Position numbers and translations under genes: made by a program. Below are positions 1 through 7,310 of a stretch of 16,337 nt of DNA, in pieces. The stretch comes from Actinomycetes bacterium (GTDB taxonomy: Bacteria; Actinomycetota; Actinomycetes; Actinomycetales; Microbacteriaceae): contig JAEXHA010000022.1 in the NCBI GenBank assembly GCA_023450335.1, positions 1 to 16,337 on the forward strand, written 5' to 3'. The notes under the pieces were generated by a model. The model had not been told where the DNA came from. It saw only the letters and a list, made by a program, of their open reading frames with translations, and did not search any database. How positions within the stretch are numbered: position 1 is the first letter of the stretch; each line of letters begins with the position of its first letter.

Positions 1-216
1 GGCCAGCTCGGCGCGGGCGACCTTGACCGTGGCACGCGCCTTGGTCACCTCGGCGCGCGCGGCGCGCAGTTCGCTACGGGCGGCCTCATATTCGAGCCGT
101 CGGGCGTTCTCTGCACGCTGGTGCCGCACGCCGAACCACCCTACCGCGCCCGCCCCGACCGCGGTCGGGGCGATCCACCAGTATTCGGCCAGCGCCGCGA
201 GGAACACGGGGTCCAC
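1..216 (-). CDS. N-terminal part of a membrane-proximal coiled-coil protein (hypothetical, cut by window edge)
   Basis: The reading frame is open from a GTG at 216 to the left edge (72 codons visible). It starts VDPVFLAALAEYWW, followed by a short hydrophobic, glycine-rich stretch (about residues 12-30, one possible membrane segment). From about residue 35 onward it is rich in Ala, Arg and Glu with heptad-like spacing (for example residues 45-72), which suggests a coiled coil. I chose the GTG at 216 because a TAGGCT -10 box lies six bases upstream, as in a leaderless mRNA, and no Shine-Dalgarno sequence is seen. A second GTG at 207 is possible. I do not recognise the family. It follows the purL unit on the same strand but seems to have its own promoter. 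The reading frame is well supported; the function is unknown. Confidence 0.6.
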   Translation of the reverse strand, partial: MDPVFLAALAEYWWIAPTAVGAGAVGWFGVRHQRAENARRLEYEAARSELRAARAEVTKARATVKVARAELA

Positions 217-222
217 CCGTTC

Positions 223-228
223 AGCCTA
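223..228 (-). promoter_or_regulatory. -10 box TAGGCT for the gene starting at 216 (leaderless)
   Basis: On the minus strand TAGGCT is followed by GAACGG and then the GTG start at 216. This puts the expected transcription start at or next to the start codon. No convincing -35 box is seen 17-18 bases upstream. It is supported by the same arrangement at five other genes in this window. Confidence 0.5.
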
Positions 229-277
229 ACCGCCGGGCGCCCACCGTCGCCGTGCGCGGACAGGGTGGTCCCTGCGA

Positions 278-297
278 CCCGCGCCGCGTGACGCGGG
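278..297 (-). terminator. Possible hairpin terminator after the purL unit
   Basis: CCCGCG and CGCGGG form a perfect six-base stem around an eight-base loop, 11 bases beyond the stop of the small membrane protein gene. No T-run follows on either strand, so this may be only a stabilising hairpin. The position fits the end of the purL transcript. The rest of 217-308 holds the promoter of the gene to the left. Confidence 0.35.
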
Positions 298-308
298 CCC
301 CGAACCGT

Positions 309-439
309 TCAGCCGAAGATGAGCGACAGCACCGTGGCCCCGCCGCCCACCAGAATCAGCGAGATGATCACGACCCACGCCGTCACGCGCATGCGCCGGG
401 CGCGTTTGTCGGCGAACCCGCCGTACTCGTCGGCGTCAG

Positions 440-443
<4 letters not shown>
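309..443 (-). CDS. Small single-pass membrane protein, 44 aa, coupled to purL
   Basis: A GTG at 443 starts a 44-residue frame. It has an acidic N-terminus (residues 2-6), a basic cluster KRARRMR (13-19) and one hydrophobic helix (about 20-43) ending near the C-terminus. The basic cluster before the helix predicts a cytoplasmic N-terminus. The start overlaps the purL stop by four bases (GTGA), a typical translational coupling arrangement, so it needs no Shine-Dalgarno of its own. The same bases are also open in a long shadow frame antiparallel to nothing real, so the coupling and the protein-like composition are the main evidence. I do not recognise a named family. A link to purine synthesis is suggested only by the overlap. 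Confidence 0.7.
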
Positions 444-2773
<2,330 letters not shown>

Positions 2774-2807
2774 GCGGCTGAACTCCAAGACTCGGGTGCC
2801 GGGGACA

Positions 2808-2836
2808 CTGTCATCCTACCGTCGCGGCAATAGACT
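2808..2836 (+). promoter_or_regulatory. Probable promoter, apparently the original one of the lipoprotein gene at 4742
   Basis: CTGTCA (2808-2813) and TAGACT (2831-2836) are spaced by 17 bases and point rightward. With the insertion sequence and one CTAG removed, the predicted transcript would run through about 50 bases and reach the ribosome binding site and ATG at 4742. The -35 box matches TTGACA at only four positions. A GGTCGC/GCGACC hairpin (2842-2863) lies just after the predicted start. The promoter now faces the insertion sequence. Confidence 0.45.
2813..2818 (-). promoter_or_regulatory. -10 box TAGGAT of purL
   Basis: TAGGAT on the minus strand lies 39 bases upstream of the purL GTG, giving a short leader that contains the GGAG ribosome binding site. 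No clear -35 box is seen. It overlaps the -35 region of the rightward promoter, so the two promoters probably exclude each other physically. Confidence 0.45.
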
Positions 2837-2886
2837 TCAGCGGTCGCTCACTGGGGGGCGACCTGACCACGGGCACGGCGTGCCTG

Positions 2887-2890
2887 CTAG
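2887..2890. repeat. Left target site duplication CTAG
   Basis: CTAG directly precedes the left inverted repeat and is repeated at 4731-4734 directly after the right one. A four-base YTAR target duplication is known for IS5-family elements. CTAG is palindromic and short, so a two-base TA duplication with longer repeats is an equally possible reading. Confidence 0.6.
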
Positions 2891-2936
2891 GCCGTGTGGA
2901 TCAAGTCGTGTTGTGGTCGCCGGGCGTCAGCGAATG
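2891..2936 (+). repeat. Left terminal inverted repeat
   Basis: It begins GCCGTGTGGATCAAGT, against GCCGTGTTGATCAAGT read inward from the right end (4730 to 4715). Similarity continues inward with small gaps through GGTC..CGG..TCAGCGA. The extension beyond the outer 16 bases makes chance similarity unlikely. Confidence 0.75.
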
Positions 2937-3015
2937 CTCTGTGTGTGCGGCATCGCGGGCTTGGCCGCCGTGACGGTTGTTCTGCCATCATGGCTGGGTG
3001 ATGGAGACCTCGATC

Positions 3016-3753
3016 ATGAATCGCAGTGATCGCGCGAGTGTCGCTCTTGTGACGGGTGCGGGCCGCGGTATCGGGGCGGCGATCGCGCGGGCGCTGGCCG
3101 AACGCGACTATGTGGTTGTCGTCACGGACGCGGTCGAGCGTCGCGCAGAGTCCGTGGCATCTTCCCTCAACGCTGAGTCCGCGGGTCTGGATGTCACCGA
3201 CGAACGCCAGTGGAAGTCAGTCGTTGCTGCGATCGAGAGACGCCACGGCGGCGTGGACGTCCTCGTGAACAATGCCGGAGTCGGGTTCGCCGCGGCCCTG
3301 GATCGCACGTCACGCGAAAAGTGGGACGGCGTACTGGCCACGAACCTGACTGGTCCCTTTCTTGGGTGCAAGACAGTCGCTCCTGTCATGAAGCGCGGCG
3401 GCGGTGGGGTGATCGTGAACGTGTCGTCCATCGACGCCATTCGTGGGAGAGAGGGGCTGCACGCGTATGCGGCATCGAAAGCGGGCCTACGCGGTCTGGG
3501 TCAGTCGCTCGCGGTTGAGTTGGCCGCAGACAGCATCCGCGTCAACACGGTTCTGCCGGGGCTCGTGCCGACGTCGATGACGTCGCGTGTGGATCCCGGC
3601 TCCTTCGACATCCCGCTTGGTCGTGCGGCGCAGCCGGAAGAGATCGCGCAGGTCGTCGCGTTCCTCGCGTCGCCGGGCGCGAGCTATGTCGCTGGTGCAG
3701 AAGTTGTCGTCGACGGGGCTCTGACGGCGCGGATAGCCAGACGCGACAGCTGA
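3016..3753 (+). CDS. Short-chain dehydrogenase/reductase (SDR), IS passenger
   Basis: This is a classical SDR of 245 residues, the usual length, with a Rossmann fold. Visible motifs are TGAGRGIG (13-20) for the cofactor pyrophosphate, Asp38 at the end of the second strand (suggests NAD(H) preference), NNAG (85-88), Asn110, and the catalytic Ser138, Tyr151 and Lys155 (YAASK). The substrate cannot be told. I chose ATG 3016 because GGAG stands nine bases upstream; an ATG at 3001 and a TTG at 2977 are in frame but lack a good site. The gene lies inside the inverted repeats of the insertion sequence, convergent with the transposase, with 46 bases between their stops. By eye about 29% of the first 79 codons end in A or T, clearly more than in neighbouring chromosomal genes, which supports transfer. 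No disabling change is seen, so it looks functional. Confidence 0.9.
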   Translation: MNRSDRASVALVTGAGRGIGAAIARALAERDYVVVVTDAVERRAESVASSLNAESAGLDVTDERQWKSVVAAIERRHGGVDVLVNNAGVGFAAALDRTSREKWDGVLATNLTGPFLGCKTVAPVMKRGGGGVIVNVSSIDAIRGREGLHAYAASKAGLRGLGQSLAVELAADSIRVNTVLPGLVPTSMTSRVDPGSFDIPLGRAAQPEEIAQVVAFLASPGASYVAGAEVVVDGALTARIARRDS

Positions 3754-3767
3754 CGCAGAGGGCTGCG
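3754..3767 (+). terminator. Small hairpin directly after the SDR stop codon
   Basis: CGCAG and CTGCG pair around AGGG immediately after the TGA. The stem is only five bases and no T-run follows, so this is a weak candidate. The rest of 3768-3799 shows no inverted repeat matching the element ends. Confidence 0.25.
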
Positions 3768-3799
3768 CGCCATCACTTCCGAGGTAATGACGTTCGGCA

Positions 3800-4309
3800 C
3801 TACAGAGTGGTCTTGATCCAGATCAGCGTCGCTGCAAGGCTGACGGCGGCTCGGTAGCTGCGGACGAGCTTGTCCGAGCGCATCGCGATTCCGCGCCACT
3901 GCTTGAGCTTGTTGAAGCAGCGTTCGACGACGTTGCGACCCTTGTATCGCTCCTGTTGCTGGTCGCCGAAGTCGATCGGACGGCCGGGCCTCTTGCGGCG
4001 GTGCGCGATCTGATCGTCGCGCTCCGGAATCGTCGCCGCGATCTGCCGGTCACGGAGCAAGGCCCGGTTCGCCTTCGATGGGTAGCCCTTGTCTGCCAGC
4101 ACTCGATTCGGTCGGGTCCGCGGCCTGCCTTTACCGGCGCGGGGCACACGGATGTTCTCGAGCACGGCGGTCATCATCGTGGTGTCGTTGACATTCCCGC
4201 CGGTGATCATCATCCCCAACGGCCGCCCGTGGCCATCGCAGACCAGGTGCAGCTTGGTCGTGAGCCCGCCGCGGGAGCGGCCGATGCCGTGATCAGGCGG
4301 CTCGAACCT
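3800..4309 (-). CDS. IS5-family transposase, second frame (OrfB, catalytic D and E)
   Basis: This frame carries the C-terminal part of the DDE transposase, from about PPDHGIGRSRGG through TKLHLVCDGHG and TGGNVND to the end. It holds the second catalytic Asp in LADKGYPS and the catalytic Glu in NVVERCFNKLKQWRG, the Y-R-E-K type signature of the IS4/IS5 superfamily. It has no independent start with a ribosome binding site near the junction. It is therefore expected to be made as a fusion with the first frame, and the upper border given here is where homology-like sequence begins. Its frame is +1 (equivalently -2) relative to the first frame. The protein ends in WIKTTL at a TAG (3800-3802). It would act with OrfA to cut and join the element ends. 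Confidence 0.85.
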   Translation of the reverse strand, partial: RFEPPDHGIGRSRGGLTTKLHLVCDGHGRPLGMMITGGNVNDTTMMTAVLENIRVPRAGKGRPRTRPNRVLADKGYPSKANRALLRDRQIAATIPERDDQIAHRRKRPGRPIDFGDQQQERYKGRNVVERCFNKLKQWRGIAMRSDKLVRSYRAAVSLAATLIWIKTTL

Positions 4310-4682
4310 CGGATTCTTGTGATTCCGCAGCGCCCCCTGTGTCCCGGGCAAGGGTCGCGCCGTGCTGATGCACCCGCGCGATCGTGGAGTCGATCGAGAC
4401 GACCCAGTCGATTTTTCCGGCCGCGTCGGCCTGCCTCTGCACTTCGGCGAGCAGCTTCTCCCAGGTACCGTCCTCGGCCCACCGGTTGAACCGCTTGTAG
4501 ATCGAGTTCCATTTCCCGAATCGCTCGGGCACGTCACGCCACGGTGCCCCGGTCCGGTATTTCCACGCCATGCCTTCGACCGCGAGCCGGTGATCCGTCC
4601 ACGGCCGCGACCGACCGGACACCGTCGGCATCAAGGGTTCCATCACCGACCACACCTCGTCAGAGATCTCCTGTCGCGTCAC
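4293..4682 (-). CDS. IS5-family transposase, first frame (OrfA)
   Basis: This is a 129-residue frame starting at GTG 4682, 48 bases inside the right end of the element. It contains the N-terminal DNA-binding and insertion domain typical of the IS427 group (residues about 1-90, with GMAWKYRTGAPWRDVPERFG at 37-56) and the first catalytic Asp98 in SIDSTIARVHQHG. It then ends at a TGA (4293-4295) within RAA. The remaining catalytic residues are in the overlapping second frame, so an active enzyme needs ribosomal frameshifting. That is usual in this group and need not mean decay. There is a G-run of five in the overlap (ACAGGGGGC) and a GCC-TGA stop context. I cannot say which is the shift site. 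The ribosome binding site is weak. Confidence 0.85.
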   Translation of the reverse strand: MTRQEISDEVWSVMEPLMPTVSGRSRPWTDHRLAVEGMAWKYRTGAPWRDVPERFGKWNSIYKRFNRWAEDGTWEKLLAEVQRQADAAGKIDWVVSIDSTIARVHQHGATLARDTGGAAESQESEVRAA

Positions 4683-4684
4683 CG

Positions 4685-4730
4685 CTCAAGACTCGCTGAG
4701 CCGAGGACCAAACCACTTGATCAACACGGC
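4685..4730 (-). repeat. Right terminal inverted repeat
   Basis: Read inward on the minus strand it begins GCCGTGTTGATCAAGT and matches the left end at 15 of the first 16 positions, with gapped similarity for about 30 more. It lies directly upstream of OrfA and probably contains the transposase promoter, though I could not place clean -35 and -10 boxes. Confidence 0.75.
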
Positions 4731-4734
4731 CTAG
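4731..4734. repeat. Right target site duplication CTAG
   Basis: It matches CTAG at 2887-2890. The AG of this copy is also the first two bases of the AGGAG ribosome binding site of the lipoprotein gene. Confidence 0.6.
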
Positions 4735-4741
4735 GAGTGAC

Positions 4742-5236
4742 ATGTCTCGTCGTCCGCTCGCGGCTGGTGCCGCCCTCGTATTGATCGCCACGGTCAGCCT
4801 CACCGGCTGTGCGACCATCTCCGGCCTGTTCGGCGGAGCGGTGCGCGACGACGAAGGCCAGATCAGTGAAGGCGGCCAGGTCGACGTGCTGACTCTTGCC
4901 GTCGGCGACTGCCTCGTCGGGGTGGAAGAGGGCATGCAGTCATCGGTCGATGCGGTGCCGTGCGCGGAAGAGCACGATCTGGAGGCCTTCCATGATTTCA
5001 CCCTGCCGGCCGGCGACTTTCCGGGGGAGGAGACCGTCGACCAGGCCGCCATCGAGGGATGCCACACCGCCTTCGAGGAGTTCATCGGGCTCAGCTACGA
5101 CGAGTCGGTGCTCGTGTACACGTACTTCTACCCGTCCGAGGAGTCGTGGACCCAGGCCGACGACCGGCTGATCACCTGCCTGGTCGGCGAAGAGTCCGGC
5201 CCGGTCACCGGAACACTGGCCGGCGCCGCGCGCTGA
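4742..5236 (+). CDS. Lipoprotein with septum-formation domain (Septum_form type)
   Basis: The 164-residue protein has a lipoprotein signal peptide: MSRRP, a hydrophobic core (about 6-20) and the lipobox LTGC with Cys23 as the lipidated residue. It is thus expected on the outer face of the membrane. The mature part has four cysteines (57, 74, 107, 146) in the pattern VGDCL, VPCAEEHDLEAF, a middle Cys, and a final SWTQADDRLITC. This is the layout of the actinobacterial septum-formation domain (PF13845), and it suggests two disulfides. The biochemical role of this domain is not established. AGGAG (4733-4737) lies four bases before the ATG. The insertion sequence ends eight bases before the start codon's ribosome binding site ends, so the gene has lost its likely promoter at 2808-2836 and may be poorly expressed. 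Confidence 0.85.
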   Translation: MSRRPLAAGAALVLIATVSLTGCATISGLFGGAVRDDEGQISEGGQVDVLTLAVGDCLVGVEEGMQSSVDAVPCAEEHDLEAFHDFTLPAGDFPGEETVDQAAIEGCHTAFEEFIGLSYDESVLVYTYFYPSEESWTQADDRLITCLVGEESGPVTGTLAGAAR

Positions 5237-5251
5237 CGCCCATCCTGCCGT

Positions 5252-5440
5252 CTACCCAGCCTGGACGTCGTCGCCCGATTCTTCGACGACCCCGATGCCC
5301 ACGGCCTCATGGCTCGGCTCGGCATTTTTGTCTTCGGGTGCCTTCGGCGCCTCGGCGGGCTCCTTCTCGGTGCTGGGCTCGTCCAGGTCTTCGGTGTCGG
5401 GCATCTCGTCTGGCTCGTACTGGTTGCCGTTGTCGGACAT
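5252..5440 (-). CDS. Small acidic, disordered-looking protein, 62 aa
   Basis: ATG 5440 is preceded by a strong AAGGAG five bases upstream on the minus strand. The protein begins MSDNGNQYEP and has 20 Asp/Glu among 62 residues, only three Lys, no Arg and no Cys. It is rich in Pro and Ala and ends VVEESGDDVQAG. No membrane segment or known domain is visible, and it is probably unstructured and cytoplasmic. It is divergent from the arsR gene (94 bases between starts) and convergent with the lipoprotein gene (15 bases between stops). The frame continues open upstream of this start, but that stretch is the antisense of the ArsR gene and is discarded. Function unknown. Confidence 0.7.
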   Translation of the reverse strand: MSDNGNQYEPDEMPDTEDLDEPSTEKEPAEAPKAPEDKNAEPSHEAVGIGVVEESGDDVQAG

Positions 5441-5497
5441 CGCAGCTCCTTCCATAGGCCGCCAGTCTCGGAGAGCCCGGCTGAGGACGCCAGAGGG

Positions 5498-5526
5498 TTG
5501 ACACCCGGCATCCACAGGACTAACGT
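5498..5526 (+). promoter_or_regulatory. Promoter of the arsR-SRPBCC operon
   Basis: A perfect TTGACA (5498-5503) is followed after exactly 17 bases by TAACGT (5521-5526). Transcription would start at about 5533-5535, on the ATG at 5535, giving a leaderless mRNA. Confidence 0.75.
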
Positions 5527-5544
5527 GCAACCAAATGGTTGTAC
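5525..5544 (+). promoter_or_regulatory. Palindromic operator over the arsR start codon
   Basis: GTGCAACCA and TGGTTGTAC flank AA, a 9-2-9 inverted repeat with one mismatch. It covers the end of the -10 box, the predicted transcription start and the ATG. The position fits autorepression by the ArsR-type protein encoded immediately downstream. That the protein binds here is inference. Confidence 0.7.
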
Positions 5545-5891
5545 ATAATCCCACTCCAGACGATGAGCTGACCGATGACGAGATCGACCGGGTGTTCCAG
5601 GCCCTCGCCGCGGCGACGCGGCGCGACATCCTGCGGCGCACGATCGAGCGCGAACAGTCGGTATCTGCTCTGGCCGCGGACTACGACATGTCGTTCGCCG
5701 CGGTGCAGAAGCACGTGGCCGTGCTCGAAGCGGCCCGGCTCATCGTCAAGCGTGCCGAGGGGCGCGAGCGACTCGTGCGGGCGGACCCCGTCATGATCGC
5801 CCGGGCCCGCGCACTGCTGGCGCGCTACGAAGACCTCTGGCGGGCGCGCATCGACCGGCTCGATTCGCTGCTGGCCGAGCCCGAGAACTGA
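5535..5891 (+). CDS. ArsR-family winged-helix transcriptional repressor
   Basis: The 118-residue protein has a central winged helix: FQALAAATRRDILRR (21-35), then SVSALAADYDMSFAAVQKHVAVLEAARL (42-69) with the recognition helix at about 53-66, then the wing RAEGRERLVRAD (73-84). It contains no cysteine, so it does not sense metals by the classical ArsR Cys sites. It belongs with the ArsR regulators found beside SRPBCC proteins. The ATG at 5535 lies on the predicted transcription start, with no leader. A palindrome over this start suggests autoregulation. The downstream SRPBCC gene begins 25 bases after the stop, in one operon. The effector is unknown. Confidence 0.9.
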   Translation: MVVHNPTPDDELTDDEIDRVFQALAAATRRDILRRTIEREQSVSALAADYDMSFAAVQKHVAVLEAARLIVKRAEGRERLVRADPVMIARARALLARYEDLWRARIDRLDSLLAEPEN

Positions 5892-5916
5892 AACCACACA
5901 CCCCAAGGAGAGTGAC

Positions 5917-6882
5917 ATGCCTGTCACCGACATCACCACCGATCCCGAGAACCTCACGATGACGCTCGTGGCCGATTTCGCGGCGCCGGCCGACCGGCTC
6001 TGGCGCGCGTTCACCCAGGCCGAGCAGCTCGAACGGTTCTGGGGCCCGCCCGGCTGGCCCTCGACGTTCACCGAGTTCGACTTCACCGTCGGCGGGCGCG
6101 CCCGGTACCACATGACCAGCCCGCAGGGCGAGAAGTCGCGCGGCTCCTGGGAGTTCGTGAAGATCGAGCCCGAGACCACTTTCGAGGTGCTCGACTCGTT
6201 CGTCGACGAGGAGGGCAGCCCGACCGAAGGGTTCCCGGCCATGCGCATGGTGTTCACCTTCACCTCCACCGCCGGCGGCTCGCGCATGGTCAACACGACC
6301 CACTTCGTCTCGGCCGAGGCGCTCGAGCAGACCATCGCCATGGGCGCGATCGAAGGTTCGCGCATGGCGATGGACCAGCTGGATGCCGTGCTTCAGGACC
6401 TGAGCGAATACGCCCAGGGCAAGGGGACTCGCACCGAACTGCTCGACGACCAGCACGTGCGCATCACCCGGTACATCGACGGTCCGCGTGATCTCGTCTG
6501 GCGCGCGCACCACGAGCCCGAGTTGCTGAAGAGGTGGCTGCTCGGACCCGACGGCTGGCAGATGGTCGAGTGCGAGGTCGGCGATACCTACCGCTACGTG
6601 TGGCAGCAGGGCGACGACGAGTCGACCCGGTTCGGGTTCGAGGGCGAGACGGTGCTGAGCGAGCCCACTCGCCGCGCGGTCACGACCGAGAAGATGATCG
6701 GCATGGAGGGCCCCGGCACGCTCAACGACATGCAGCTCTATGAAGAGGACGGTGCCACGCTGCTCACGCTGCTGATCGAGTACCCCGACAAGGACACCCG
6801 CGACATGATCCTCGCCACCGGGATGGCCGACGGCATGGAGGCCAGCTACGCGCGGCTCGAGGAGACCGTCATCGCCGCCTGA
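5917..6882 (+). CDS. SRPBCC/AHSA1 protein with two fused domains
   Basis: The 321-residue protein contains two copies of the AHSA1-type START-like fold, each normally about 140-160 residues on its own. The first (about 12-165) has FAAPADRLWRAFTQAEQLERFW (21-42) and FTVGGRARYHM (56-66). The second (about 178-318) has RYIDGPRDLVWRAHHEPELLKRW (185-207) and the matching CEVGDTYRYVW (219-229). The family binds hydrophobic ligands in a deep pocket; no ligand or reaction can be named here. The protein is cytoplasmic, with no signal or membrane segment. AAGGAG stands seven bases or so before the ATG. It is co-transcribed with the ArsR regulator, which probably controls it, and the operon ends at two hairpins. 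Confidence 0.88.
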   Translation: MPVTDITTDPENLTMTLVADFAAPADRLWRAFTQAEQLERFWGPPGWPSTFTEFDFTVGGRARYHMTSPQGEKSRGSWEFVKIEPETTFEVLDSFVDEEGSPTEGFPAMRMVFTFTSTAGGSRMVNTTHFVSAEALEQTIAMGAIEGSRMAMDQLDAVLQDLSEYAQGKGTRTELLDDQHVRITRYIDGPRDLVWRAHHEPELLKRWLLGPDGWQMVECEVGDTYRYVWQQGDDESTRFGFEGETVLSEPTRRAVTTEKMIGMEGPGTLNDMQLYEEDGATLLTLLIEYPDKDTRDMILATGMADGMEASYARLEETVIAA

Positions 6883-6903
6883 TCGGCATGCATCGCCTCC
6901 TCC

Positions 6904-6926
6904 ACCGTCGCGGCGGGTGCGACGGT
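6904..6926 (+). terminator. First hairpin after the SRPBCC gene
   Basis: ACCGTCGC and GCGACGGT pair perfectly around a seven-base loop, 22 bases after the stop codon, followed by a short TTG. Likely part of a terminator. Confidence 0.5.
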
Positions 6927-6937
6927 TGTCCACAGAA

Positions 6938-6975
6938 TGGCCCCGGGCCCACCAATGGCGGTGGCACCGGGGCCA
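6938..6975 (+). terminator. Second, stronger hairpin after the SRPBCC gene
   Basis: TGGCCCCGG pairs with CCGGGGCCA, and inside it CCACC pairs with GGTGG around a six-base loop, separated by a two-base internal loop. GTCTTGTGT follows. Together with the hairpin just before, it makes a convincing operon end. The remainder of 6883-7064 is the promoter region of the toxin-antitoxin pair. Confidence 0.65.
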
Positions 6976-7000
6976 GTCTTGTGTGGCATGACGACTCCCA

Positions 7001-7029
7001 TCGAGACTGATCCTGCGGAATGATATCGT
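7001..7029 (+). promoter_or_regulatory. Probable promoter of the toxin-antitoxin operon
   Basis: TCGAGA (7001-7006) and TATCGT (7024-7029) are separated by 17 bases, each matching consensus at four of six positions. The -10 box is the left arm of the palindrome at 7024-7043, so a bound repressor would block it. Confidence 0.4.
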
Positions 7030-7043
7030 TGATATCAACGATA
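7024..7043 (+). promoter_or_regulatory. Perfect 20-bp palindrome, toxin-antitoxin operator
   Basis: TATCGTTGATATCAACGATA reads the same on both strands over its full 20 bases. It sits 21 bases before the antitoxin start and over the probable -10 box. Ribbon-helix-helix antitoxins of this type repress their own operon through such sites, alone or with the toxin. Confidence 0.75.
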
Positions 7044-7064
7044 GCGAGCCGTCGGAGGGGGCTA

Positions 7065-7310
7065 ATGGCTGCGATCACCGTGCGCTCCTTGAGCGATGAG
7101 ACCAAGGCGCGGTTGAGACTTCGTGCCGCTCGCAACGGTCGCTCGACCGAGGCCGAGGTGCGGGCGATCCTCGACGCGGCCGTACGCGAGGATGAAAGCG
7201 ACCAGGTCGGTCTGGGCACTCGGTTCACCGAGTTGTTCGCGGGGCTCGACGCTACGGAGTTCGAGATCGAGCCGCGCAGCGGTGAACCCCGCTCGGTGGC
7301 GTTCGATTGA
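7065..7310 (+). CDS. FitA/VapB-type antitoxin, ribbon-helix-helix
   Basis: The 81-residue protein starts MAAITVRSLSDETKARL and continues with RAARNGRSTEAEVRAILDAAV, the classic FitA-like ribbon-helix-helix N-terminus (about 3-40) that binds DNA as a dimer. The C-terminal half (about 45-81, ending EPRSVAFD) would wrap and block the toxin's active site. ATG 7065 is chosen for its GGAGGGG site. The frame is open further upstream from 7020, but that start lies inside the promoter palindrome. The stop overlaps the toxin start by four bases (TTGA), so the pair is translationally coupled and the antitoxin is made first. Confidence 0.88.
   Translation: MAAITVRSLSDETKARLRLRAARNGRSTEAEVRAILDAAVREDESDQVGLGTRFTELFAGLDATEFEIEPRSGEPRSVAFD

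Larger units (their letters stand above)
2891..4730. mobile_element. IS5-family (IS427-like) insertion sequence with an SDR passenger gene, about 1.84 kb
   Basis: The element is bounded by imperfect inverted repeats (2891-2936 and 4685-4730; outer 16 bases identical except one) and flanked by CTAG on both sides. It contains a DDE transposase split over two frames on the minus strand and a complete short-chain dehydrogenase gene on the plus strand between the left end and the transposase 3' end. Usual IS5/IS427 elements are about 0.8-1.0 kb and carry only the transposase. Here no inverted repeat is visible just after the transposase stop (3754-3799), so the only matching end is beyond the dehydrogenase gene. 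The heptamer GGATGCC/GGCATCC, common in the rest of the window, is absent from the element, consistent with a foreign origin. Element identity is secure; the exact borders and the passenger interpretation are inference. Confidence 0.75.

Noticed and set aside
4293..4682. Transposase as a simple pseudogene
   Set aside because: The two frames overlap and together keep all three catalytic residues, as expected for programmed frameshifting in this group. Decay by one indel is possible but not needed.
4717..4745. Outward promoter from the right end of the insertion sequence (TTGATC at 4717-4722)
   Set aside because: The correctly spaced -10 position falls on the lipoprotein start codon, so it could not give a translatable full-length message.
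5791..7038. Minus-strand frame of 415 codons over the ArsR and SRPBCC genes
   Set aside because: It runs through the tandem hairpins and the toxin-antitoxin promoter and lies antisense to two well-supported genes.
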